Assembly (NCBI RefSeq): GCF_001571065.1
Contig: NZ_BCSW01000007.1
Location: 43,010 to 107,009 of the forward strand
DNA: 64,000 nt
Reading direction: 5' to 3'
Origin: Dietzia cinnamea NBRC 102147
GTDB taxonomy: Bacteria > Actinomycetota > Actinomycetes > Mycobacteriales > Mycobacteriaceae
This document shows, piece by piece, positions 1 through 7,690 of the stretch (the stretch's first letter is position 1; each line of letters opens with the position of its first letter). The notes under the pieces were generated by a model. It was not told the DNA's origin, did not search any database, and saw only the letters and a program-made list of their open reading frames with translations. Made by a program: the position numbers and the translations under genes.

Positions 1-186
1 CTCGACGAGAAGACGCAGGACTTTCTGCGCCAGTCCAACCCGTGGGCGCTGCGCGGGATGATCGAGCGACTCTCCGAGGCCGCCGACCGCGGCATGTGGG
101 CCGAGCCGAACGCCGAGGTCATGGATCAGATGCGGCAGGTCTACCTCGACGTCGAGGGCGATCTCGAGGACTCCCATGGCGACTGA
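1..186 (+). CDS. cobN: cobaltochelatase CobN, C-terminal end (partial)
   Basis: The first 186 bases encode the last 61 residues of a protein that begins upstream of the window. The tail includes NPWALRGMIERLSEA and MDQMRQVYLDVEGDLED, typical of the C-terminus of CobN, the large subunit of the aerobic cobaltochelatase that works with CobS and CobT to insert cobalt into the corrin ring. Magnesium-chelatase H subunits share this fold, but the cobF gene overlapping its last 11 bases argues for CobN. The N-terminal part and the start cannot be seen. Confidence 0.85.
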   Translation, partial: LDEKTQDFLRQSNPWALRGMIERLSEAADRGMWAEPNAEVMDQMRQVYLDVEGDLEDSHGD

Positions 187-952
187 GAAGCGGCGCGTGC
201 GCGTGGTGGGCATCGGCTCCGGTGGGCTCGACCAGATCACCATCGAGGCCGCCGAGGCCCTGCGCGCGAGCGCCTATGCCCTCGCCGCCGTGAAGGGCCC
301 GGCCGACGCGTTGGTCGATCTCCGCGCGCGGCTGCTCGCCCGGCACGCCCCGGACGTGGAGCTGGTGGGCGTGCCCGATCCGGAGAGGGACCGCTCGTGG
401 TCGTCGACCTCCACCGACGGTGACTACCTCGGCGTGGTTCAGGACTGGCATGAGGCGCGCTCGCTGGCGTGGGAGCGCGCGATCGCCGCGCGGCCCGGCG
501 ACGTGGCGATCCCGGTGTGGGGCGACCCGGCGTTCTACGACTCGACGCTGCGGATTCTCGACCGGATCACCGAGCGCGGCCGCCTGGCGCTGGACGTGGA
601 GGTGCTGCCCGGGATCTCCGCGCTGCAGGTCCTGGCCGCCCGGCACCGACTGGTCCTGCACGAGATCGGCGGCACCGTCACCGTGACCACCGGCCGGAGG
701 CTGCGCGAGGTGGTGGCCGCTGGCGCGGACAACGTGGTGGTGATGCTCAACGCCGAGCCTCCGCCGGACGAGCTGGCCGACTGGCACATCTGGTGGGGCG
801 GCAACCTCGGCGACGGCGGCGAGACGCTGGTGGCCGGCCGCGTCGGCGACGTGCTGGGTGACCTGCGTGCCCACCGCGAGCGGCTGCGCGCCGAGTTCGG
901 CTGGGTGATGGACGTGTATCTGCTGCGACGCAGAGAAGGGACGACGGCCTGA
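176..952 (+). CDS. cobF: precorrin-6A synthase (deacetylating) CobF
   Basis: This is a 258-residue SAM-dependent tetrapyrrole methylase. The N-terminal glycine-rich strand VVGIGSGGLDQIT (about residues 10-22), the central VWGDPAFYDSTLRI and the following VLPGISALQVLAA match the CobF family, which methylates C-1 of the corrin ring and releases acetate in the aerobic cobalamin pathway. The length is normal for the family. The ATG lies inside the cobN tail (11-base overlap) and the stop shares one base with the cobA start, so the three genes appear to be one translationally coupled operon. No riboswitch is visible in front of this operon within the window. Confidence 0.93.
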   Translation: MATEKRRVRVVGIGSGGLDQITIEAAEALRASAYALAAVKGPADALVDLRARLLARHAPDVELVGVPDPERDRSWSSTSTDGDYLGVVQDWHEARSLAWERAIAARPGDVAIPVWGDPAFYDSTLRILDRITERGRLALDVEVLPGISALQVLAARHRLVLHEIGGTVTVTTGRRLREVVAAGADNVVVMLNAEPPPDELADWHIWWGGNLGDGGETLVAGRVGDVLGDLRAHRERLRAEFGWVMDVYLLRRREGTTA

Positions 953-1722
953 TGACGGGTGAGATCGAGTGCACCGGCCGGGTGGTGTTGGTCGGCGGCG
1001 GGCCGGGGGATCCGGGGCTCATGACCGTGGCCGGCCTCGACGCCGTCCGCAGCGCGGACGTGGTGGTGACCGACCGCTTGGGGCCGGTGTCGATCCTCGA
1101 CGAGCTCGATCCGGGCATCGAGGTGATCGGTGTGGGCAAGGTGCCGTTCGGTCCCGCCACCCCGCAGGAGGAGATCAACCGGATCCTCGTGGAGCAGGCC
1201 CGCCGCGGCCGGACCGTGGTGCGGCTCAAGGGCGGCGACAGCTTCCTGTTCGGTCGCGGCGCCGAGGAGCATCTCGCGTGCACGGCCGCAGGAGTGCCCG
1301 TCACGGTGATCCCGGGCGTGACTTCAGCGTTCTCAGTGCCCGCGCTCGTCGGGGTCCCGGCCACGCACCGTGGGCTCTCGCAGGGAGTGTCGGTGATCTC
1401 CGGACACGTCCCGCCCGGCGATCCGCAGTCGACTCTGGACTACGGCGCGCTCGCCAGGTCCGGGACGACGCTAGTGCTGCTCATGGCGGTGACGACCCTC
1501 CCGGCCATTACCGCCGAGCTGCTGGCCGAGGGGATGCCCGGGGGCACCCCGGCGGTGCTGATCGAGAACGGCTCGACGCCGGTGGAGCGGGTCTTGCGCG
1601 GGACGCTGGCGACCATCGCGCGGCAGGCGGCGGAGGCGGGGGTCGGGCCGCCCGCGATCACGGTGATCGGCGCGGTCGCCGGGCTGGCGGGGGAGCTGGT
1701 GCCCGGGCTGCCCTTCGCCTGA
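952..1722 (+). CDS. cobA: uroporphyrinogen-III C-methyltransferase (SUMT)
   Basis: This 256-residue protein shows the SUMT signatures VGGGPGDPGLMT near the N-terminus, GGDSFLFGRGAEE in the middle and VIPGVTSAFSVPALVGVPATH after it. SUMT transfers two methyl groups from SAM to uroporphyrinogen III to give precorrin-2, the entry step of cobalamin and siroheme synthesis. It carries only the methyltransferase domain, without a CysG-type siroheme synthase domain, which fits a role in the cobalamin branch. The start overlaps the cobF stop as TGATG. It is the last gene of the cob operon here; the next gene is on the opposite strand 460 bases away. Confidence 0.93.
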   Translation: MTGEIECTGRVVLVGGGPGDPGLMTVAGLDAVRSADVVVTDRLGPVSILDELDPGIEVIGVGKVPFGPATPQEEINRILVEQARRGRTVVRLKGGDSFLFGRGAEEHLACTAAGVPVTVIPGVTSAFSVPALVGVPATHRGLSQGVSVISGHVPPGDPQSTLDYGALARSGTTLVLLMAVTTLPAITAELLAEGMPGGTPAVLIENGSTPVERVLRGTLATIARQAAEAGVGPPAITVIGAVAGLAGELVPGLPFA

Positions 1723-2182
1723 CCCGGCCGGTCGCCTAACCTGGCCGGTCGCCCGGGGTCGCCGGGCGGCCCGTAGCCGCACGGTGGGCTGGGCCCTTCC
1801 TCGGCGAGTGGTCGCAAATGCTCGGGTCGCGAGAACGCGACCTGGGGGAACGTGAGCAGATGTGACCCCGCGATGAGGCCGCCCGAGGGACGCAGCGCCG
1901 TGCGCTGCACTCACCCGGCTACGTCCGATCGCCTGGCCCGTCAGAATGGCCCGTTCGGGCGGGATGGGCCTCCACTCGCGCGGCGACATCGTCGGGGGCA
2001 CTCAGCGTCGATGACAAGGAGAGGGAGCCGACGGGCAAGTGGGAGACGGCCTGTGTGAGTGACTATCGAGGAATCGGCCACTACCGTCGGACCTGAGCGC
2101 GGCACCGTGGGTGTCGGGCGAGTCGCAAGGCCAGGTGCACCCGGGGCAGACCGAAACCCTGGCTTTGCGCACGATCAGTAAG
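1723..2182. other. intergenic region between cobA and the Abi gene, no gene seen
   Basis: These 460 bases lie between two converging genes. Short frames on both strands are arginine-rich with no sensible start, and I see no gene. The region holds the palindromic element at 1801-1866, annotated separately. The remainder contains no repeat or RNA that I recognise. Confidence 0.6.
1801..1866. repeat. palindromic intergenic element with a 7-bp perfect core hairpin
   Basis: The core is GGTCGCG (1825-1831), loop AGAA, CGCGACC (1836-1842), a perfect stem. The flanks are also loosely complementary, with GTGGTCGCAAATG on the left and GTGAGCAGATGTGACC on the right, so the unit looks like a longer decayed palindrome. 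Its left edge GGCGAGTGGTCGCAAATG recurs at 49930-49947 with two mismatches, so this is a dispersed repeat. Lying downstream of cobA between converging genes, it may also act as a terminator. Confidence 0.55.
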
Positions 2183-2854
2183 TCAGATTTCCCACCTGAG
2201 TAGGCCAGGCACCTGACTACGTTTGTTGATGAACTCTGCCAGCGCGGGGTCGATACATCCCGCGACGCTGAGTAGGTCGCCGTAGCGAGCCTGCACATCT
2301 TCCGACCACACCCGGTGGTGGTGGCCGATCCGGTTCCGTAGCTCGCGCAGTCGTTTTACAGGGTCCTGAATGGTCGACTGGTCGCGCGTGGGTGCGTGGG
2401 GGAACGCGCCGGCGATATCGGGCCAGAGGAACATCTGGCGGCGGGAGACCATCTGGTGCCAGAACCCGAACGGCAGTTCGGAGATAATCTGGCCGGGGTT
2501 CAGCGGCTTGCGGTTTCGCCTGACGCGGCCGATGCTCTCGGCGATGTCTTTGTACGGCTGGCGGTGCTTATCTACTCCGTTGCCGTCGCGACCCAGCTCT
2601 CGGAAGTCGTCGAATACCCAATGGCCCGAACGTCCAAGCGCAAGATGACGTTCGGCCAAACGCGCATCGAGAGCATTGCGGAACGCCACCTCGAAGTAGG
2701 CGAACGATTGCCAGAAGGCGCCGGAGATCGCGACGTTCCACCGGTACAGTTCCATCGCCATGACGTGATCGCCCTGGGCGCGGGCGAGATAGTGCTGCAG
2801 CCGCGCCGGGGCGAAGTGGCGCTCATAGAACGCCCAGTTGCTCGCGCTGGTCAC
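2183..2854 (-). CDS. Abi family abortive-infection protein with HEPN motif
   Basis: The 223-residue product matches the Abi_2/AbiF-like family. ELPFGFWHQMVSRR (about 126-139) is the family's FGFW block, and ELRNRIGHHH (171-180) contains an R-x4-H motif (R173, H178), the signature of HEPN ribonucleases. Family knowledge suggests an RNA-cleaving toxin or a phage-exclusion protein; cleavage is not shown here. The GTG start at 2854 is preceded by GGAGG five bases upstream. It stands alone, with no partner gene on either side, but its 5' leader has strong RNA secondary structure (see 2889-2940). Rarer codons such as ATA and TTT are more frequent than in neighbours, which hints at transfer. Confidence 0.88.
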   Translation of the reverse strand: MTSASNWAFYERHFAPARLQHYLARAQGDHVMAMELYRWNVAISGAFWQSFAYFEVAFRNALDARLAERHLALGRSGHWVFDDFRELGRDGNGVDKHRQPYKDIAESIGRVRRNRKPLNPGQIISELPFGFWHQMVSRRQMFLWPDIAGAFPHAPTRDQSTIQDPVKRLRELRNRIGHHHRVWSEDVQARYGDLLSVAGCIDPALAEFINKRSQVPGLLRWEI

Positions 2855-2888
2855 ACCTGCCTCCGCTGGGTACTATTGGAGTCGAACA

Positions 2889-2940
2889 CCCCGGACCCGT
2901 CCCTGTAGTCCTCCTCGGAGGGCCGATCACACGGCCGGGG
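2889..2940 (-). ncRNA. structured leader RNA of the Abi gene, abiF-motif candidate
   Basis: Read on the minus strand, CCCCGG (2940-2935) pairs with CCGGGG (2894-2889) to close a 52-nt unit. Inside lie a hairpin GGCCG/CGGCC (2936-2932 with 2925-2921, 6-nt loop) and a hairpin CCUC/GAGG with tetraloop CGAG (2921-2918 with 2913-2910). The first hairpin competes with two closing pairs, so the fold may switch. Further down, CUCC (2882-2879) can pair with the GGAG of the ribosome binding site (2864-2861). A structured abiF RNA motif next to abiF-like genes is known from comparative genomics; assigning this leader to it is inference. A TTTAAAAG stretch just upstream could supply a -10 box. Confidence 0.55.
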
Positions 2941-3052
2941 TTCTGCTTTTAAACCGCTCCGGTTGCTGCTGCCGCGATTCCGTCCAGCCAGCTCGTCAGC
3001 GGCCCGTCTCGGGAGGGGACGCTACCCGGGAGTTCCGGCCCCGTGGGGCGGG

Positions 3053-3841
3053 CTACATTCGCCGAAGCAGCTCCGCCCGACGGTCGTCCGGGGCGCGGCG
3101 CGGGCAGCTCGCGCACTTGCCGCCGTCGGTCGCCACATAGATGAGGCAACACGAACTGCGGCGGACGAACCGTCGCGTCCGGTCGGGGCCCTCCACGTCG
3201 ACGTAGCGGGCCGGCAGCAGCGGTGGCCTGCACACAGCGAGAGCGAGCTCGACGCCGCGGTTCTCGTCGCCTGCGGCCCGGCCAGCCTCGAGCGCCCGGT
3301 TGGCGATGGAGTCCGTGGCGATCGCCCACAACGCCCGCGGTGCCGCGCCCGAGACCTCCGCGAGGGCGGCGATCACCTCGCTGTGGGCCTCCACCAGCGC
3401 GTCGGCGAACGCCGCGACCGACGGAAGGAGTCGATCAGACCGCGCCGAGTGGAGATAGCCGTTCGGCTGCAGCGAGACGCTGAGCCGCCCCGGGCGGGGA
3501 TCGGGCGCGCGTCCGGTGGCGAGCAGCATCGCCAGCGGCGCCGCGACCAGCGTTGAGCTGGCCGAATACCACCACAAAGTCCCGTTCACCCGCGGATCGT
3601 CATGGTTCCAGCGCCGGCCGGTGTCCTCCACCCGCCGGGCCAGCCACCGCGGGTCCGTCAGCACCTCCCCGGGCAGGACGGTTGAGGCGTGCTCGATGGT
3701 GCGGGCGAAGTCGCCGAGGAGGGCCCAGGCGCCCGCATACGCGGCTGCCACCGTGCCGGGGGTGCGGAGATCGTCGTCGTCGCCGTCGTCACCCACCGGC
3801 TCCCCACCCACGCTCGCGCCACCCACCGCTCCGTCACGCAT
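3053..3841 (-). CDS. FhuF-like (2Fe-2S) protein, possible ferric or corrinoid reductase
   Basis: This 262-residue protein ends with RRSSCCLIYVATDGGKCASC, that is CC-x10-C-x2-C, the [2Fe-2S] site of FhuF-type ferric-siderophore reductases. The body is alpha-helical with few other recognisable motifs. I chose the ATG at 3841 because it lies 8 bases inside the ATPase gene; the reading upstream of it is a shadow of that gene. It is the last gene of the riboswitch-led transporter operon. FhuF proteins normally release iron from siderophores in the cytoplasm. Because the operon answers to cobalamin, this one may instead reduce imported corrinoid or be an iron protein caught up in the operon; neither is proven. 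Confidence 0.75.
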   Translation of the reverse strand: MRDGAVGGASVGGEPVGDDGDDDDLRTPGTVAAAYAGAWALLGDFARTIEHASTVLPGEVLTDPRWLARRVEDTGRRWNHDDPRVNGTLWWYSASSTLVAAPLAMLLATGRAPDPRPGRLSVSLQPNGYLHSARSDRLLPSVAAFADALVEAHSEVIAALAEVSGAAPRALWAIATDSIANRALEAGRAAGDENRGVELALAVCRPPLLPARYVDVEGPDRTRRFVRRSSCCLIYVATDGGKCASCPRRAPDDRRAELLRRM

Positions 3842-4616
3842 CGGCCAGCCCCACCACGTCGAGGGTGCGGCGACCGTCCGGCCCCGCCCGTACCTGGCCG
3901 CGCACGCCGAACACCTCCCGCAGCACCGCGGCGTCCAGGACCTCCTCCGGCGCGCCCGTCGCGACCAGGCGCCCGCGGTGCAGGACGGCGATGGCGTCGC
4001 AGTACTCGGTCGCCATCCGCAGGTCGTGGAGTGTGAGCAGCACCGCAAGTCCGCCGGCCGCGAGCTCGCGCAGCAGCGCCAGGACCGACAGTTGCTGGTG
4101 GAGGTCGAGGTGGTTGGTGGGCTCGTCCAGCAGGAGGACGTCGGGCTGCTGGGCGAGCGTGCGCGCGATCGACACCCGCTGCCGCTCCCCGCCGGACAGG
4201 GCGAGCACGTCCCGGTCGGCGAGCTCGGTCAGCCCGACCTGCGCGAGGACGGTCTCGACGACCGCGGAGTCGTCGGCGCCGAGGGGCTCGAACGGCCCGC
4301 GGGTGACCGTCCGGCCCAGGCGCACCGACTCGCGGACCGTGATGCCGCCCAGCGAGACCGGCTCCTGCGTGCTCGCCCCCACCGCGCGGGCGAGCGTACG
4401 GCGGCGCAGCGAGCTGATGTCCGCGCCGTCGATGGTGACGTGACCCGCCGTGGTGGGCAGCGCTCGGTAACACGCGCGCAGCAAGGTCGTCTTGCCGCTG
4501 CCGTTCGGCCCGACCAGGGCCGTGACCAGACCGGGAGTGACGGTGAGGTCGACGCCGTCGAGGATCTGCCGGCCGCCCAGGCGGGCGGAGACACGGTCCG
4601 CGCTGAGGGTGGTCAT
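3834..4616 (-). CDS. ABC transporter ATP-binding protein, BtuD/FecE type
   Basis: The 260-residue ATPase has Walker A GPNGSGKTT (about residues 34-42), signature LSGGERQRVS, Walker B VLLLDEPTNHLD and the switch histidine in LTLHDLRMA. It is the energising subunit for the permease encoded just upstream, whose stop overlaps its ATG as ATGA. The family serves siderophores, heme and cobalamin, and sequence alone does not settle which. The cobalamin riboswitch at the head of the operon makes B12 or a corrinoid precursor the best guess. Confidence 0.9.
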   Translation of the reverse strand: MTTLSADRVSARLGGRQILDGVDLTVTPGLVTALVGPNGSGKTTLLRACYRALPTTAGHVTIDGADISSLRRRTLARAVGASTQEPVSLGGITVRESVRLGRTVTRGPFEPLGADDSAVVETVLAQVGLTELADRDVLALSGGERQRVSIARTLAQQPDVLLLDEPTNHLDLHQQLSVLALLRELAAGGLAVLLTLHDLRMATEYCDAIAVLHRGRLVATGAPEEVLDAAVLREVFGVRGQVRAGPDGRRTLDVVGLADA

Positions 4617-5761
4617 ATCGACGCCCTCCCGTAGCGGCGCCACAGCATCACCAGGAACACGGGCCCGCCCACGACGCCTGTGATGACGCCGACCGGCAGC
4701 TCTGTGCCCTCGCGCACCGAGCGGGCCGCGATGTCGGCCAGGACCAGGGCGAGGGCGCCGAGCAGCGCCGCGGTGGGCAGCAGGCGCGCGGACGTCCGGC
4801 CCGTGAGGAAGCCCGCGAGGTGCGGGATGAGCAGGCCGATGAACCCGATGGTCCCCGACACCGCCACGGCGCCCGCGGTGAGCAGCGAGACCAGCAGCAG
4901 CATGAGGATCCGGAACCGCGGCACGTTGACGCCCATGGCGGTGGCGCCGTCGTCGCCGGTGAGGAGCAGGTCCAGGTGGCGGCTGCACAGCATCACCACC
5001 GTGCCGGCGACGGCGAGGATCGCGATCGGCGCCCAGACCATCGTCCACCCGGCGTCGCCGAACCCGCCGGCGAGCCACCGCATGACCGTGCCGAGTTGGT
5101 GGTCGTCGCCCAACACCAGCAGCGTGAAGGTGTTGAGCGCGCCGAAGACCATCGTCATGGCCGCCCCCACCAGCACGATGGCGGTGGTGTCGTGGGCGCG
5201 GCGGGCCACCAGCACCACTCCGGCCAGCGGTAGCAACGCGCCGACGAACGCGGCCATGGGCAGGGTGAACACGCCCCACATCCCGGCGCCCACCCCGAGG
5301 ACAGTGAGGGCGACGACGCCGAAGCCCGCGCCCGAGGAGACCCCGAGCAGGTACGGGTCCGCGAGCGGGTTGCGGGTCACCGCCTGCGCCACACCGCCCG
5401 CGACGGCCAGGGAGGCGCCCACGGCCGCCGCCATGAGCGCGCGGGGCAGTCGCGACTCGAGGACGATCGCCTCGCGGGCATCGGTCCACCATGGCTCGAA
5501 CGCGCCCGGGGCGAAGCGGTGCGCGACGATCGCCCAGACGTCTCCGATCGGGATGGACACCGAGCCCAGCGAGACGCCCGCCGCGATCGACACCGCGAGC
5601 AGGGCCGCGAGCGGCAGGCAGATGAGCGTGAGCGGGCGACGTCCGGTGGGCACCGCGGGCGGGACGGAGGCGGCGACCGGGTCCGTGGCCGCGGCGGTGC
5701 CTACCGTGTCGGTGGTGTCGGGGCTGTGCTCCGTGCGACGGTTCTCGGCTACCGACGTCAT
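4613..5761 (-). CDS. FecCD-family ABC permease, BtuC type
   Basis: The 382-residue protein has a polar N-terminal tail of about 40 residues followed by around ten hydrophobic segments. Family hallmarks are ESRLPRALMAAAVGASLAVA, RNPLADPYLLGVSSGAGFG and the near C-terminal GTIGFIGLLIPHLA, which contacts the ATPase. It forms the membrane channel with the ATPase at 3834-4616 and takes substrate from the lipoprotein at 5763-6761. It starts with ATG one base downstream of the binding-protein stop. The long N-terminal extension is longer than usual for the family. Confidence 0.92.
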   Translation of the reverse strand: MTSVAENRRTEHSPDTTDTVGTAAATDPVAASVPPAVPTGRRPLTLICLPLAALLAVSIAAGVSLGSVSIPIGDVWAIVAHRFAPGAFEPWWTDAREAIVLESRLPRALMAAAVGASLAVAGGVAQAVTRNPLADPYLLGVSSGAGFGVVALTVLGVGAGMWGVFTLPMAAFVGALLPLAGVVLVARRAHDTTAIVLVGAAMTMVFGALNTFTLLVLGDDHQLGTVMRWLAGGFGDAGWTMVWAPIAILAVAGTVVMLCSRHLDLLLTGDDGATAMGVNVPRFRILMLLLVSLLTAGAVAVSGTIGFIGLLIPHLAGFLTGRTSARLLPTAALLGALALVLADIAARSVREGTELPVGVITGVVGGPVFLVMLWRRYGRASI

Positions 5762-5762
5762 G

Positions 5763-6761
5763 TCACTGCCCGAACGCGTGCGGGTGCAGTTCGCGGGCGA
5801 TCGCCTCGGTGGAGGTCGTCATCCGCGAGCTCTCGAAGAAGTCAGACAACGGAACCACCACGATGCGGTCCTCCCGCATCGCCGGGGTGGTGGCCATGAT
5901 GGGCTGGGCGCGCAGGTAAGCGATCTTGTCCTCGGCGCTCGTGGCTCCGTAGTCCAGCACCACGATCGCCTCCGGGCGGCGCTCGCCGAGGATCTCCCAC
6001 GTGGTCTTGAGGTAGGGACGGTCGCCCTCGGAGAAGATGTTGTCCGCGCCCGCGTATTCGCCGATGAGCTGGCCGATGCCCACCCCGCCGATGGTCGTGG
6101 GTTCGGCCTCTCCGCTGTCGTAGAAGAAGGTGGGGAGCCCGGTCACGCCCGCGGCGTCGAGCGTCGCGCGGACGTCCTCCATCTCGTCGGTGATCCGGTC
6201 CGTCAGATCGCGGGCGCCGTCCTCGACGCCGAGGACGCGGCCGAGCTGGGAGAAGTCGGTCTCGAGCATCGACAGGTCCGGGAAGCCCTCGCCGCAGTAC
6301 TCGGAGAACAGGAACGTGTTGATGCCCGCGGCCTCGAGGGCGTCGCGGCTGCGGCCCTCCTTGTCGTCGAACGCACTGCGCATCCCGGCGACCACCAGGT
6401 CGGGCTCGAGGTCCACGATCTGCTCCCAGGTGGGGTACTCCTCGGCCAGGGAGGGGATGGCGTGGAACTGGTCGGCGACCTCCGGCAGCACATCGTTCTG
6501 CTCGCCGTAGCCCATCCCGACGATCCGGTCGCCCGCACCCAGCTGGATGAGGGTCTCGGTGACGTGGTCGTTCATCGAGATGATGCGCTGCGGCGGCTCG
6601 GTGTAGGCGGCCTCGCGCTCGCAGTTGGCGATGGTGACCGGGTTGGCGAAGGGCTCGGCCGCGCCACCGCTCTCGAGCGCCTCGCCGCGGGAGCAGCCGG
6701 CGAGCGCCAGGCCGGTCACGAGCAGCGCGGCCAGCGCGGTTCTGGGGTGGTGACGGAACAT
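5763..6761 (-). CDS. ABC transporter substrate-binding lipoprotein, BtuF/FecB type
   Basis: The 332-residue product starts with a lipoprotein signal (MFRHHPRTALAAL, lipobox LALAGC, Cys23) and then a periplasmic-binding-protein type III fold. PPQRIISMNDHVTETLIQLG and the later EEYPTWEQIVDLEPDLVV are typical of vitamin B12 and siderophore binders. The ATG at 6761 follows GAGG by a good distance; the open frame further upstream runs through the riboswitch and is not coding. It is the first gene of the operon and lies about 125 bases below the riboswitch. Cobalamin or cobinamide is inferred from that control; a ferric siderophore remains possible. Confidence 0.9.
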   Translation of the reverse strand: MFRHHPRTALAALLVTGLALAGCSRGEALESGGAAEPFANPVTIANCEREAAYTEPPQRIISMNDHVTETLIQLGAGDRIVGMGYGEQNDVLPEVADQFHAIPSLAEEYPTWEQIVDLEPDLVVAGMRSAFDDKEGRSRDALEAAGINTFLFSEYCGEGFPDLSMLETDFSQLGRVLGVEDGARDLTDRITDEMEDVRATLDAAGVTGLPTFFYDSGEAEPTTIGGVGIGQLIGEYAGADNIFSEGDRPYLKTTWEILGERRPEAIVVLDYGATSAEDKIAYLRAQPIMATTPAMREDRIVVVPLSDFFESSRMTTSTEAIARELHPHAFGQ

Positions 6762-6784
6762 GATCAGACCTCGGATCGTGTCGT

Positions 6785-6835
6785 GTGGTCGACGACCACG
6801 GCAGACCCGCAGGACGGCTGGCGTCGAGGACGCCA
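6785..6835 (-). promoter_or_regulatory. two hairpins between the riboswitch and its first gene (expression platform candidate)
   Basis: TGGCGTC (6819-6825) pairs with GACGCCA (6829-6835) around a GAG loop, and GTGGTC (6785-6790) pairs with GACCAC (6794-6799) around GAC. Both lie between the cobalamin aptamer and the start codon at 6761. Neither is followed by a U-run, so control may act through Rho or through access to the ribosome binding site. The role is inferred from position. Confidence 0.5.
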
Positions 6836-6884
6836 CGTCACCTGACAGGACCCCGGATCGCAGACCTCGGCGATGACTGGTGGA

Positions 6885-7003
6885 GTCAGGCCTCCGGGCA
6901 GGCGATCGGGCTCGCCGCCACTTGTGGTAGCGGCACACCGTTGCGGGTCAGCGCCGGATTCTCACCGGTCTTTCCCTGCGTCCGGAAGTCGGTAGTTCAT
7001 GTC
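6885..7003 (-). promoter_or_regulatory. cobalamin (B12) riboswitch
   Basis: On the minus strand the region contains, in order, CAGGGAAAGACCGGTGAG, AATCCGGCGCTGACCCGCAA, CGGT and the B12-box-like GAGCCCGATCGCCTGCCC (6911-6894). These are the conserved core blocks of the cobalamin riboswitch in the expected order and spacing. It lies at the 5' end of the importer operon at 3053-6761 and should switch that operon off when B12 is plentiful. A possible -10 box TATGCT sits at 7010-7005, giving a transcript that begins at the riboswitch. The exact ends are estimates. Confidence 0.92.
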
Positions 7004-7124
7004 GAGCATAGGCACACCGCGCCGCGCGGAGGTAGTCGTCTCCAGCTCAGCCACCTGCGTCGACGGCCAGCGCCGCCTCAACCGTGGGATGACGCCAGAG
7101 TCGTCGACGGCCGCGCCGGGCGGG

Positions 7125-7625
7125 CTACTCTTCGCGCTGGACCTCACGCAGTTCGCCGGTGGACACGTCGTAGACGAACCCGCGCACCGCGGTGCTGTGC
7201 AGCAGGAAGGGGTCGGATTCCACGCGGGCGATCGACTGGCGGACGTCGGCCTCCGGCTCCGGGAACGACTCGGGCGCCCAGCGCGGCCGCAGCCCGGTGT
7301 CGGACTGGATCTGATCCTTGAAGTCGTCGTCCCGGAAGGTGAGCATCCCGCAGTCCGTGTGGTGGATGAGGACGATCTCCTCGGTCCCGAGCAGTCGCTG
7401 GCTGATGGTGAGCGATCGCGAGACATCGTCGGTGACGACCCCGCCCGCATTGCGGATGACGTGGGCGTCGCCCTCGGTCAGGCCCAGCAGGCCGTACGGG
7501 TTGAGGCGGGCGTCCATGCAGGCCACGACGGCGACCTTGCGTCCGGGCGGCATGGGGAGATCGCCCTTGTCGAAGTCGGACTGATAGGCCTTCGCGGCCT
7601 CGAGCAGCTCATCGGTGACGGTCAT
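7125..7625 (-). CDS. beta-class carbonic anhydrase
   Basis: The 166-residue protein shows the beta-carbonic anhydrase zinc site: CMDARL (Cys36 and Asp38) and HHTDCGM (His89, Cys92), plus VIRNAGG. It interconverts CO2 and bicarbonate in the cytoplasm. It is short, as in the Rv1284-like subgroup of actinobacteria. The ATG start fits the conserved N-terminus TDELLEAAKAYQ. It is transcribed towards the riboswitch but ends about 115 bases before it, and no operon partner is evident. Confidence 0.93.
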   Translation of the reverse strand: MTVTDELLEAAKAYQSDFDKGDLPMPPGRKVAVVACMDARLNPYGLLGLTEGDAHVIRNAGGVVTDDVSRSLTISQRLLGTEEIVLIHHTDCGMLTFRDDDFKDQIQSDTGLRPRWAPESFPEPEADVRQSIARVESDPFLLHSTAVRGFVYDVSTGELREVQREE

Positions 7626-7690
7626 GGCCGCAGGTTAGTCCCGGCCGGCCGGACCCGACGGGGTTTGGCTCGCAATGGCGGGAACCGTTG

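Noticed and set aside
1852..2058. A 68-codon frame between cobA and the Abi gene
   Set aside because: Arginine-rich, AT-ending codons, no ribosome binding site and no similarity to any family I know.
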